Positions 11,870 through 22,432 of a stretch of 64,000 nucleotides of DNA are shown here, in pieces. How positions within the stretch are numbered: position 1 is the stretch's first letter; every line of letters begins with the position of its first letter. The position numbers and the translations under genes are program-made. Source of the DNA: Alentia gelatinosa (Eukaryota > Annelida > Polychaeta > Phyllodocida > Polynoidae); NCBI GenBank assembly GCA_950022655.1, contig OX465579.1, forward strand, positions 136,967,118-137,031,117. Direction: 5' to 3'. The notes under the pieces were generated by a model. It was given only the letters and a program-made list of their open reading frames with translations. It was not told where the DNA came from and did not search any database.

Positions 11870-12921
11870 TTTTTTGGTATCTGGTGTTGCTGTGTTTTTT
11901 TTTACTTTGTTGATATACGTTTATCATTGTTTATCGTACATTAATTTTTCTCTTGTTCTGTCAGGTCCTACATATACAATCAGTTTTTCCCTTGAACATA
12001 AATTTTAATTATGTAGATCTTGCTGTGTTTCTCTCCCCCCCTTCCATATCACGTTTAAATTCACTATAGATTCTGCCCTTCCACTAATGATCGCATGACT
12101 TGTGTCGTTAATGTTCTTTCATATTTTCTTCCCCCTGTCTAGACCAGGTTTTCTATGACTATCCATTGCACATAACATATTTTCACAAAGTTGGTTAATA
12201 TCTATTCCATCACCAGGGTTGACTATATATACAAACCCAACTAGTATCCTATACCTTTTACTCATTGCCATGTCTATCGCTTAATCTGAGCATTATCTAT
12301 TCCCCTCCATGCTATATCCCAGCAGTGAGCCTCCAAGATGCGATACATACATTCAGGTCTAAATACAGGGTGGAAACTCGAAAAAGGGGTTCGTACAAAT
12401 AAGAAAGATGATCCTTGCCATGTGCGCATCATACGTGTAGTTATAATAGAGGGCAACATCAGGGACCAATGTTTGCTCAGAATATTGACTGACTAAACCG
12501 CTGTCCCCGTCGTGTACACAACCTGTGAATGACTTCTCCTTATAGGTCCGCGTCGGCCTATTTATTGAATCACAAACACACACCTTAAATGTTTTTTCTA
12601 TAGCTAGAACATTTTTATGAATACACAACCCCCCCCCCCCCCCCCCACCTGCCTGTGTTGACTTCGTAGAATTTTAAAGGGATTACTTTAAGATGGGAAG
12701 GTCAAGCATGCAGTAGATCGTATTACAACCAGGCCACTTGGGCATTTGCCCTGAAACCCATGATAGATATTTGTTTAAGCCTGCGAGCTCCCCAACTTCG
12801 TATGTGATGTGACTTTTTTAATGGCTAGGGATTATAGGGCCCACAAAATACTGTTGGGTATATATGGTATAAACCCCGAGCAATTACATGTACTCTTTTA
12901 TACGTAAATATACATTAAGTA
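11870..12921. other. Unassigned sequence with a C tract
   Basis: No gene or element is recognised. A poly-C tract lies near 12630-12647. The short open frames have low complexity or no motif. Confidence 0.4.
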
Positions 12922-13058
12922 GAAACTGAACGAGAGTTAGACTTGTCAGTGTTTATGCCACGACGGGAAGGTCGTGTATTACTACGCAAAGCGTTAGCTG
13001 AGCGTAGTGAGGAACAGAGTGGCATAGACACTGACAAGTCTAACTCGAGTTCGGTTTC
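12922..13058. repeat. 137-bp hairpin: 40-bp stem enclosing two smaller hairpins (T-shaped)
   Basis: The arms 12922-12961 and 13019-13058 pair at 36 of 40 positions by eye (shared core GAGTTAGACTTGTCAGTG). The enclosed loop holds two further small palindromes: CGAC..GTCG at about 12961-12974 and CTACGC..GCGTAG at about 12982-13007. Single-stranded DNA or RNA of this stretch would fold into a T or cloverleaf shape. The simplest reading is a small foldback element or the end of a larger one. A transcript-level function is not excluded. Confidence 0.7.
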
Positions 13059-13748
13059 GTATAAATTTATCCTACCCCGTCTTTACGCTTTTGGATTACT
13101 AAAATATAAATATCGATTAAACGACCAACCGAAGTCCAACCAGAACTTTTGAGTCCAACCGGAACTTTTTTTCGGAGCAGCTCACAATCTGATCGCTGAT
13201 TGGTCGATTGTTTTATGCCTCTAGAGGCATAAATCGCACTTTATGTCATGGCATGCCGCATAAAATTTGCCTATGTTATGCCTATGGACCGTTTTTACTA
13301 GTGCTAGGATAAATGGTGTTACCTGTGCTTTGACAATGGATGAACTCAGGGAGGTAAAGTCAAGGATTGGGAGGTGGAGACGGTGTCCATGTCCCTGCAA
13401 GGATCCAGCTACAGTCAAGGTCATCAAAACCGGACAACAACTTCTTGAAACAATACATAGTCCTTGGGCTAAGACCCCAGATTTCCATTTCTGCTGCCCC
13501 TCCCCTTCTACCTGTGTTTTGTTGTTTTATCTTGAAGATCGATCCTCCTGGTTAACGTTTCTTCTTTTTGTCGCTCTGGCAACAGCTTTTGAAGAGACAT
13601 AGCATCAGAATGCCTGAATGTCTATAATTCTGAGTGCTTAAACTCATTACTTGTTTCTGTATCACAATGGGTTATTGAATCAAACTTTGGTTTTGGAATC
13701 CATATTCTGGACTCAGAACAGAAACAGAATCAAAATTTGTCTTCTCAA
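13059..13748. other. Unassigned sequence with a palindrome
   Basis: ATGCCTCTAGAGGCAT at about 13215-13230 is a perfect 16-bp palindrome. TATGCC words recur nearby on both sides (13.21-13.28 kb). A 111-codon frame at 13267-13602 has no recognisable domain and uneven composition. I do not call it a gene. Confidence 0.4.
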
Positions 13749-14311
13749 GGCCCCGTTGCTCCAATATTTGTGGTATCACTAGTTATAATCGGATCGCAAT
13801 TTTATTTTTACGATACTTTAACGATCCGACTGAAAAAGCGTTGCTTCCGTAATATCGGATCGTGTCCCTATATTCCCGCGGTATCGCTATTGTCTACGAT
13901 GAGATAGCGATACAACAATTCAGGGGCACATATTGAATGAGACAGGGGAAGATTCATTAGTTCTTTAATTAAATACAGGTGGCAATACAGTTAAAACTGG
14001 CCTGACACCTGGTGGTGTGGATCGCTATTTCCTATAAATAGGTAAAAGGTAGAAGAACAAGAGCGGGGGGTCGGTGGTTTCACTATGGATCGTTATTTGA
14101 AATATCAGATAAGGCTGTATTTAACCCACAGCAATACGATCCGCAGTGCTGTGAAGGTCCGCGTAAAAGGTATCGCTAAAAGCAGTATTTTACGCGGCGA
14201 TCCGCCTATGCGATTACGACGCGATCCGCAAACTTTCTGGAGCAACGTTTAGGCCCTCGGATCGCTATTCTGCGATCCACAGCTCTATCGTAAACATGGA
14301 GCAACGGGGCC
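13749..14311. mobile_element. MITE with GGCCCCGTTGCTCCA ends and many GATCGC-type motifs
   Basis: The left end GGCCCCGTTGCTCCA is matched by TGGAGCAACGGGGCC at the right end, a perfect 15-bp inverted repeat. The interior carries more than ten occurrences of CGGATCGC, CGATCC or GCGATAC-like words on both strands, concentrated towards the ends. This suggests repeated binding sites for a transposase supplied from elsewhere. There is no coding sequence. A target duplication is not obvious. Confidence 0.75.
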
Positions 14312-14384
14312 CAGTCGCCTACAGCAGCCTCTTTCATGTGAGTGCTACTAATGACAGAAGAGGCTTACATGAAATATGATTTAT

Positions 14385-14467
14385 CGAGTTTGTTTTACTT
14401 GTATGAAATGACGATATAAATCTAAGAGTAAATCAGAATCATGAAATAATTGGTCACGAGCTATTGA
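14385..14467. repeat. Copy 1 of a diverged direct repeat of about 82 bp
   Basis: The stretch with TTGTATGAAATGACGATATAA and ATAATTGGTCACGAGCTATTG recurs, diverged, at 14697-14778 in the same orientation, about 312 bp away. It may be a tandem duplication or the ends of a short element. Confidence 0.55.
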
Positions 14468-14696
14468 GATAGTCCTATGGAGTAGAAGAACTTAAAGGTG
14501 AGAAAAAGAGTTTTTGTAGGGTTGGTGGGTGGATCCTAGTTCATTGGCATTATGGGAGAGAGTGCATTGCTAAGTGTAGTGAGGCCGGATTTGAAATTTG
14601 CGTGGCCATGTGACCAATGGGTGCACGTGCACTGCGTCCTTGGTTACTAGTCTCTTCTTTACCGCATTACCGCCAACCTCCTGTTAGAATTAATTG

Positions 14697-14778
14697 AGAT
14701 TGTCTTATTTATATGAAATAATGATATGGATTTAAGAATCATTACAAATTGTGAATTAATTGATCATGTGCTATTGAA
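14697..14778. repeat. Copy 2 of the diverged direct repeat
   Basis: Same order of words as 14385-14467: TTATATGAAATAATGATATGG then TTAATTGATCATGTGCTATTG. The intervening and following sequence has no recognisable gene. Confidence 0.55.
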
Positions 14779-15471
14779 GTGGCCGGAGTCAGTTGAGAAA
14801 AGGGTGACGGTTGACAAAGGCCGCAGCAAAGTGACAGGAGAAGATGTGTTGTATACTGTTGGAGAAGTGGGAAGGTTTAGTCAAATATTTCCTTTGGGCA
14901 ATAGCCTAGGCAATAGGTTGGAAGCTGAGAAATGTATGATTTCCAGGATGACGGGACTGTGAGTAGCTCTGAGGAGACCGTGAGCTCCTGAGCGGTTTGT
15001 CCTGTAGCTGAGATTGGGCTGATGGAGGCCGAAGACGGGCCGACCGGGTGGGAGGGTTGGACCCAGGCCCAGCCAGGGCCGGCAGGCTGGAGAACCTGGG
15101 ACAACAGGAGGGCACGGTGATCCGCGGTTGCCAGAAGGATGTGGGGCCATGTGGAGAGAACCCTACCTGGCATCGAGGTGCCCACAACCAGGGTGGCGAA
15201 GATAAGGGGACATGCAATGACATGTGGACGCATCGTTTGGCCCGAGAGACTCCGGAGCGGAGTGCCATCTAGCAGCACATGGTGCAGAGGCTCCTAATGG
15301 AGCGGAGAGAGGCTCTGGTAGACTTGCTCAAGTCTTTGATTATGAACATTCATTAAATGATTAATCACAATCAGAATAAAGTTCATTTTAGTATGTATCC
15401 TTCTCTGACTGTCCCATGAATCAAACCTGTATCCCAGTGAGGAGGGTAGCGATAGTATGCAGGAACTGGAG
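14779..15471. other. Unassigned, GC-richer stretch
   Basis: About 14960-15310 is clearly richer in G and C than its surroundings and open in several frames. The plus strand ends in a short helical peptide (MERREALVDLLKSLIMNIH) before a TAA near 15.35 kb. It could be a decayed coding exon, but I see no domain and do not call it. Confidence 0.3.
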
Positions 15472-15846
15472 CCTATAAGACACCGAAATTTGTTCCCGAT
15501 TCATCCCGACCATCAGCCCGGTGAGAGTCGAGAACAGAGCCTCCAGAGGTGACTAAACTCCCGATTATCGCCCCGGGTAAAGCAAAGTTCCGCTCCCGAT
15601 AGACTTGGCACACTACGACAAAATGAACCACAGTTTTCTGATTTATAATTATATTTTATAATTTTCAATTTGAGGATGTTTGAAAACCGTTAAACTGCAT
15701 TAATTCTGGGTTACGAGCAAGGGGTCCATCACTATACTACGTTGGTAACCAGCGAAACCCGGAACTTGGTTAACAGACTGAATTACGGGATACCTCAATA
15801 GGGTCTATAAGATTTCGGTGTCTTATACCTATAAGACACCGACATG
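15472..15846. repeat. Inverted-repeat element with TATAAGACACCGA ends
   Basis: CCTATAAGACACCGAAAT at 15471 is matched by its reverse complement at about 15805-15826. A third copy follows head to head, giving the perfect palindrome GGTGTCTTATA-CC-TATAAGACACC at 15818-15841. The interior of about 330 bp has no coding sequence. It is probably a MITE whose right end is duplicated or adjoins a second copy. Confidence 0.55.
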
Positions 15847-18800
15847 TAGACTGTCCCCGGTGACACTTCCTTCTTTTATAACCTCGTAAATTACCCAGGA
15901 TAAAATCAAATAAAGCAGTGTATCGTTCTATAGTTAAGGCTGTCGTTAGGTCTAACACCACTCAGTCTGGCTTCATGGCAATGCAATACAGGTGTTTCCG
16001 TTCAACGCTACCTAACGGCGAGTTCCTTCGTTAGGCCAGCGCTCGGACAAACATGGCGAGTCCACCCACATTCCTATAGAGATATACAACATTCACAGCT
16101 AGAGTGTGAACAGTGGGTGTGATTGCAGGAGTGTTGGGTTTGGACAGATTGGACTGCTAGAGCAATCAAAGGCATTGTATCAACGAGTCTGGACTATCTA
16201 AACTTTATAGTTGATAATTGTTTTGGTTTTAACTTGGGGAATGATAAGCAAATGATAGCTAGGCTTGCCAATGTATTAATGCACTATCTTCTCCCATCCT
16301 GCCACCACCTCCTGAAGCCCCCCTTCGCCCTTTTCGGAGGGGCCATCTCTTTGTTTCTCAGCCTTCTCCTTGCCCTGCTTTTTGAAGTTGGGGTTGCAAA
16401 GCTTGGCAAGCCCCTGATCCAGCCTACTTGCTTGCCCCAGCAGTATCAACAGGTCCTCCACATCCTGCCATGTCATTATCATCAGGACTTTGTAGTCCGC
16501 GTAGTTGTCACCTGTCAGCACCTCCGTTGTCTTCCGCTTGAGGCCTGGCCCACTCACTGGTAAAATCGAAATTCTCCTTTATCTCTCCAATATCTCCGTT
16601 GCCCTTATCCACCATGTTGGCTTTTAGCTAAAAGCTGTGCAGGGTTGTTTATTGCAGGGGCGTGTGCAGGGGAGTGGGGAGGTTGACCGGGTGGTCTTCC
16701 CTCTCCGGTGACCTTTGACCTGGATACCGCCCGTGAGCAGTTCGCACGTGAGCGCTCCCTTGTGTCCCCTCATTTAAACTCACATATCTCCCATACGTCT
16801 CCATATATATATAACATCATATTATTATAATAATATAATGTTGGCTAGGTTATGTAACAACCGTTTCCGTGTTCGTCTCTATCAACGAGTAATTGCTGTC
16901 TCGTAACTGTTGACGTCATAATTCCAGACAGTTACGCCAGTCACTTCACTGTAACCGACCTGAACAAACCTATTCTTACATGGGTTGAAAAATCTGAGTG
17001 TGTTACATTTCCGCCAAACTGATTCACTTGTTTGTTGTCTGTGATATATCACCTATTCATAATAAACCGCAAGCTGTAACTTCATAGTTGAATAAACAAA
17101 TACTTCATCATTAATGCACTTTTCTTATTAGATGAATGATTAGTGGAAATATACTTTATAGGTGAGAAGTTTCTTTTTGATGCGGAAGGTGGAATTCCTA
17201 GGTCAGAAGATGTACATGTATATATATAAAGCGGTAAAATGGTGGTATTGGCTCTAGGCGGTTCGAGTGTGAGGGATAGGGATATGTGTGCTGAGAGTCC
17301 CATTTAGAAGTAAGGTTTTTAACTTAATAAATATATACAATTCATATATGAAGTAGTACATCAACCTGTTTTGTGGTCTTGAACATGAGGGAAGGAGTAC
17401 ACAAATTTATTGCAATGGGTTACCTCTACTGCTTAATACCCCTACCTATCCCTAAATGAATCAGAGGGCACCCTCTAAAGGTACCTACCGGAACAAGAAA
17501 CCTGGCAGAAGGGAGAAGACATGAGAAATTAAATGGGTCCTCAGGAGTAGGCCAACACTGATCCCCCGCGAGACGTGTTGTCCACGCGCCGAGAGTGGAA
17601 TGCCTGAGTAAACATGTGACTGTTTGCCGGGAGTATTCCTATCTCTTTTTATGGAAAGGGTGAATTGGAGCTGTAATAAGAACACGCTTCCGCCACACGT
17701 CCAGTCCATGGAGGTCACATCACGATTCCTTATATTTCATAAATGGTATATGAAAAGGGGGTTCGGTTTATATAAGGTGTCAAACCCGCTCTTTTCAATT
17801 TGGGCTTTTGCCCTACCCCAAGCTTTTCCCTAGTTATTGAGCAGCATGTTTTTGCTTGTATATATTTCAATGGTTATGTCCCTTCAAGTCTCATGACCGT
17901 TATTTGAAAAGTGTCCTCTGTTATAACCGCTGAAATCCCTATATATCTTGGTCAAACAAACTCAATCCAACTCAACGCTTAATTAAATGATTGATGGTTA
18001 CTGGAGGATTCACCTCGAAACGAACTCGCCCCGCACTTATAGGAAAACTCGTCCCGTGTTGGAGAACCCGCCCAGCGTCCTCACCCCACAATATGAAAGA
18101 AAACTCACCCCTTTTCTGAGAACTCTGCCTGAGGACATGAGCTGTGAGCTAGAGTAAAATCCAACTACAATGGTGTAATTTTTGTAATACACAATGTATT
18201 AAAATACCTGTTCTTGTCATATGGACTTGTAACATGAAAGTAAATTCTGCCCTATGGTGTGATGATAGAACCAAGTTGACGGGAAAGGCAAATAGCATGG
18301 CGTGGATGCAGGGTTGATGCATGTCAGTGCATAAAGGCCGCATATTTAGGCAGGACAGATGCTTTCCAAACCCCAACCCCAGTCGACCTTACTGCGTGTT
18401 ATCATGTCAACTCAAACATCTGTGAGGAAGGGTTGGAGGAAACTCCCACTTTTTATTGACAAATTCCTCTCAGGTGAGTCTATGGACCCCATGTGTATAG
18501 GATCAATGTCTCGTGTCAGTGTGCCTACTCCCAGTCATGTGAAGACGACCTTCACCCCACAGGGTAAAGTCCCAGGCCCCACTTCTACGAGGATCAGGGG
18601 GACATGGTGATTATAGAAATTAAAGATAAAGTTTGTACTATTTTTCCTTTTTTGGGGTGTAAAATTGCGAGAAAAAAAATGGGTTTTCAAAATGTGCTAG
18701 TTGATGATGGATGTATTGTAAGATGGAAAACTTCGAACAATGCATTCGGTCAGACAAATATTCTGCATTCTTACATGAACAGAGAGTTTCTTTTACCTGT

Positions 18801-19229
18801 TTCTTAAAAATACCAATGCTACCTCTTTGTAAATCACCGACAAATCTAAGACATTCTACATACCACGGTAAATAGGACACTTCCTAAAGAAACTAGTGTT
18901 TGGCCGTCTCATTTTTATACATATCTTATGATCACCACGAGTACGGGGCTATCAGAAATATCGATACATCTAGTGAATTTATACATTTACACATGTAATG
19001 AGTACATGTAATAGATACTCATGCGCTTTTCTAAAGGTTGTACACCATACTCACGGTGTAAAGCAATGGAACTGTTTTCCCTTTTAACAGTTCTGGTACG
19101 TATCCTGAGGCCTCGGGTTCTGGAGTCTTTGAAGCTTACATAAAAGAGAAGTGCGATCACCCAAATGAAATAACTACTGTAATCAAGCAACGGAGTGATT
19201 AATTTTTTCTATATCTCGATAGAAACATT
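15847..19229. other. Unassigned sequence
   Basis: No recognisable gene. On the minus strand 16557-16276 there is a 93-codon frame of fairly protein-like composition (VLTGDNYADYKVLMI; DVEDLLILLG; then Lys/Glu-rich). An ATG peptide (MVDKGNGDIGEIKENF) lies just upstream in another frame and ends at a GTGAGT that could be a splice donor. It may be the remains of a gene, but no family can be named. A small block at 18.00-18.12 kb repeats words like AACTCGCCCC and AACCCGCCC. The rest shows nothing. Confidence 0.35.
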
Positions 19230-19870
19230 CCGTGATATGCATTTCCTTATTTTTGATAACTTGAATAGCCTATAGTTAACCCTTTTCAAAGTGCCATTTA
19301 TACAATTTTCGCAACTGAGTTCACTATCTAATGGGATCCCTAAATAATTGAAACTTTACAGACTGGTAAGACCGCGCCTAGCTGTAACCTTACTCAGTGC
19401 TATCTTAAAACCATAAATTCAAATTGTGGTCTTCCCAGTATTAATCTTCATTCTATTTCCACGCTTCTAATTAACCTAGATCATTTTGTAACGTCTCCAC
19501 TGTACCATGGAGATTGTCTCAGGAGAAATAAAGGAAGGGGTCTTATGCGTAAAAAAGCTGCTTGATAAACATTTTTCTGACATAATGTCATTAATAAAAC
19601 AGCTAAAGAACAGAGGCCCCAGGATACTACCTTGTGGCACACCAGCACTGATACACAAGCTGCCCGACAATGATTTGCCCATACGTACCTGTTGGGATCT
19701 GTCCCCTAAATATGATCTAAACCATTTCACCAGTTCTGGATCCAGTTGCAATGATTATAATTATTTTTAAAATATATTGTGATCGACTCTTTCAAACGCT
19801 TTACTAAAATCAACAAAAGCACAGGATGCTTGTTGCCCCAGGTCTTTTTATTTCCTTTCCAGTGTATTTT
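19230..19870 (-). pseudogene. LINE reverse transcriptase relic, frame-shifted
   Basis: Minus-strand pieces appear in RT order. CAFVDFSKAFERVDHNI (motif A region) lies near 19.86-19.78 kb. In a shifted frame VKWFRSYLGDRSQQV and SAGVPQGSILGPLFFSCFIN (motif B) lie in 19751-19476. Degraded LQNDL and YLGIPLDSELS-like words follow down to about 19.3 kb. This is the RT of a jockey/CR1/L2-type non-LTR retrotransposon. The YxDD box itself is not visible, and frameshifts and stops separate the parts, so the copy is dead. Confidence 0.75.
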
Positions 19871-20039
19871 TTCAAAATTTAATGTATATAAATCTTGGTA
19901 CCTTAATCAATTTGTTAGCTATGATAATTTCATATAAAGTATGTCTCCTTTTAATGTATTCATAGAATAAAAGTGTTTGGTTTGAGGTGCACCTCGAGTG
20001 ATCCTGTGTGTGATTTAACCCGACCGACCCCTATATCTT

Positions 20040-20531
20040 AGCTCAGACAGAGGTTGGTTGCCAAACTATGGCGGCCAGGTGGCTAACAGTAGTATCTGCA
20101 AGATGGTACCATCATTAGGGAGCAGTTCCTGTACTGTGGCTCTCTGATCTTACGAAATTCAACTGACTTTCAGAATTTCACCATGTCTTCTTTGTCTCTC
20201 TACATCAATCCCAGTTGAAGATGACCTGAAGGTGTTTGTTCAAACATGAAAAGCTCTATAACATAGTGGAGAAGGGCTATAATTATGAGCGTGGCCTATT
20301 ATCACTCACATCTTTTGCACCTCCAGTAGTGAAGACCATATATACATTGTCACCTCCAGTAGCAGAGAACATTTACTCAAGGGCATAATGGCAGACCCAG
20401 GGAACATTACCTATCTGCTCCATAGGTCAGTGTTGTATGAGAATGAAACACCTACTAACATCTAGCTGCATAGGTCAGTGGTGTATGAGAATTTGTCGTA
20501 TAGTAATATCGAGCTGGATAGGTCAGTGATG
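20040..20531. repeat. Dispersed repeat R1, left part (target of the 7.4-kb transposon)
   Basis: It contains CTTACGAAATTCAACTG and TTTTGCACCTCCA..AGTGAAGA, which recur at 47.1-47.3 kb. It also contains TAATATCGAGCTGGATAGG, which recurs at 33.03 kb. Its last 120 bp hold three tandem copies of a unit of about 47 bp with ATAGGTCAGTG.TGTATGAG. The repeat is interrupted by the DNA transposon and resumes at 27964. Confidence 0.75.
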
Positions 20532-20535
20532 TATA
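20532..20535. other. Target site duplication TATA, left
   Basis: TATA precedes the left terminal inverted repeat and is repeated after the right one (27960-27963). Removing the element and one copy gives a sequence matching the unoccupied locus at 33.05 kb with one substitution. Because the site is AT-only, a 2-bp AT duplication with slightly longer ends is also possible. Confidence 0.7.
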
Positions 20536-20566
20536 TGGGTCAGATTTTCTCAGAATGTACAATCCC
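20536..20566 (+). repeat. Left terminal inverted repeat of the 7.4-kb transposon
   Basis: TGGGTCAGATTTTCTCAGAA followed by TGTACAATCCC, matched by 27929-27959 in inverted orientation with only a few mismatches. Confidence 0.9.
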
Positions 20567-20940
20567 ATGAATTTAGGTCATTTTGTACATAATCATCCGT
20601 GAAAGCTTTAATAATTAATATATTTAAAAACGGTTTTCTGGATGTTATGTAGGACATTCCCAGCTTTAAATTGATATAAAGTTTGACTTTGTATGACAAC
20701 TCCTTTATTATGCAATAAATCATGAAAGTCTGAAAATGGGTAAAAATGGTCAAAAAGACCAAAAAACAACAATACCATAAGCGTCATAATATTAAATATT
20801 ACATTTTCAGCATATGGAAAGCAACTTTTCCTGTGAGCTGTATCTGTTTTCTATGCCATACAAAATATTGGTGGGTATCTGGGTATTTTTTCCTGGAATT
20901 TTCCAGGTCTGACAAAAAATGGGTTTGTCACTTTTTCGCG

Positions 20941-22218
20941 CGGAACGTCCGAAACGCCATTTTCGTACTTATAAAATGGTATCTAATTTCACGCCTATTA
21001 CACAACTAACACTTTCTATATACTCCCTCAGATGTTGTGCAATTATAAGTAAAGTTATCCATCCAGTATTAAGTGAGTGAGCACAGATTGAAAACCACTT
21101 ACCTGTTTTTATACTGAACCACCTTTCGCCCGTGACACCGGATGTTTCTGTCAATATTTCTGGAATGCATTAATATTCACTTCTGTGGTTTTCTACACTT
21201 GAAGTATATGTTATTGTGCATATGTTGCTTAAAAATCATAAAGATTCAATCTCTTGGGGACTTGTGAGGAAGGAATTTGTAAATTTTCAGAAAATACGGA
21301 ACGACCGAAACTTTTTTTGGGGAAACCATTCCTTCCGCCATAACTTTCGAATTGGCGCGTAAAACCGTTACACCAGCCTCTTGCATCATCCAGCGCCACA
21401 TGAGGTAAGGCAGACATTTTTTTTCTCTCCGAAATATTGACTATTTTTTGCTTTATCTGTGTGTTCTATGTTCTGAAATTTGTCCGAAACTTGGTGTATG
21501 TACCCTAGAAAGTGGTGAAGTATGTATTTAGTGAATGTTTCCTTTCCTTTTTTGGTATTTCGGCATTTTTCAACTTGTGCCCGTTCCTCGCACGTGGTGG
21601 TTGGGCGACAAACGGGAGTTTTTCTTTGTCTTTGGGTCGATAGCTTTGAACCTTACCCAAGAAATGGAACGGGAGAAACAATGTCAATGGTTTTATCAAA
21701 TGTGCTTTTCTTCCTTCCCTGTGCACGGTGTGAAACATGCAGAGGTTTAATAGTGTAAAAAACATGTTGCTTTTCACATTTAGATAGCTATTTGGTCGTT
21801 TGCGGAGATAGGGTTCTGGCCACACGGGTTTGACAAGGTTTCGCCCTTTCCTTTTTTTCAAATTTGACTTTTCAACTGAGCCTTTCACAAATATTTGTCT
21901 CTGCATTTCTCAAACTTTGCAACCCACATGTACTTCTTAACATGTTCTATGCGGGAAATAGTTAGATTATAAGTATTAAAAGGTTTAGAGTGTATTTAAC
22001 TCTGATATGTGTTAGACTTACGCCCGTTCCGGCGAAACATTTCGGACGTTCCAGCCAAATTCATATCGCCTGCTACAACCTTGCATTTTAACCTATTCTC
22101 TCATGCTTAGTATCATTTTGTAGGTAAAACAATGTAGAATATTTGTCTTGTACTTATGTTTGTGAATTAATTGAATTTTCGCGCGTTTTGGGTTGTTTTG
22201 TAAAGTTTTGGACGTTCC
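20941..22218. promoter_or_regulatory. Left subterminal motif cluster (GGAACGTCCGAAAC)
   Basis: Motif copies lie at about 20942-20955 (forward), 21299-21312 (forward, one change), 21481-21490 (half), 22040-22052 (reverse) and 22206-22218 (reverse, one change). Short repeated motifs inside transposon ends are usually transposase binding sites. That role is inferred here from position and recurrence. Confidence 0.75.
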
Positions 22219-22432
22219 CTTTTGTACAATATGTTCAATATAGCACTGTTACTATGGCATTACGAAGACCAGAATAAGTGTGGAGGTGCGCATTATTATA
22301 CTACACAATAATATAGCACAGTTTTTAAATTAAATTTTTTTTTTTTTTCACTTTTTTTAGGCTTGTTCTATTTCACATTATTTCTCATTTTTTCATGCTC
22401 AGACTTAGTTTTTCCATTTCTTTTTTTTTCAG

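Noticed and set aside
12922..13058. Parvovirus-derived endogenous terminal repeat
   Set aside because: The shape is suggestive, but no replication or capsid gene fragment is recognisable nearby, so a viral origin is not claimed.
13267..13602. 111-codon plus-strand ORF
   Set aside because: No domain, open also on the other strand, and Cys/Pro-rich by local composition only.
14877..15278. Three overlapping minus-strand ORFs
   Set aside because: They are products of a GC-rich patch with few stop codons in any frame; no motif.
16123..16563. 146-codon plus-strand ORF
   Set aside because: The more protein-like reading is on the opposite strand, and neither could be tied to a family.
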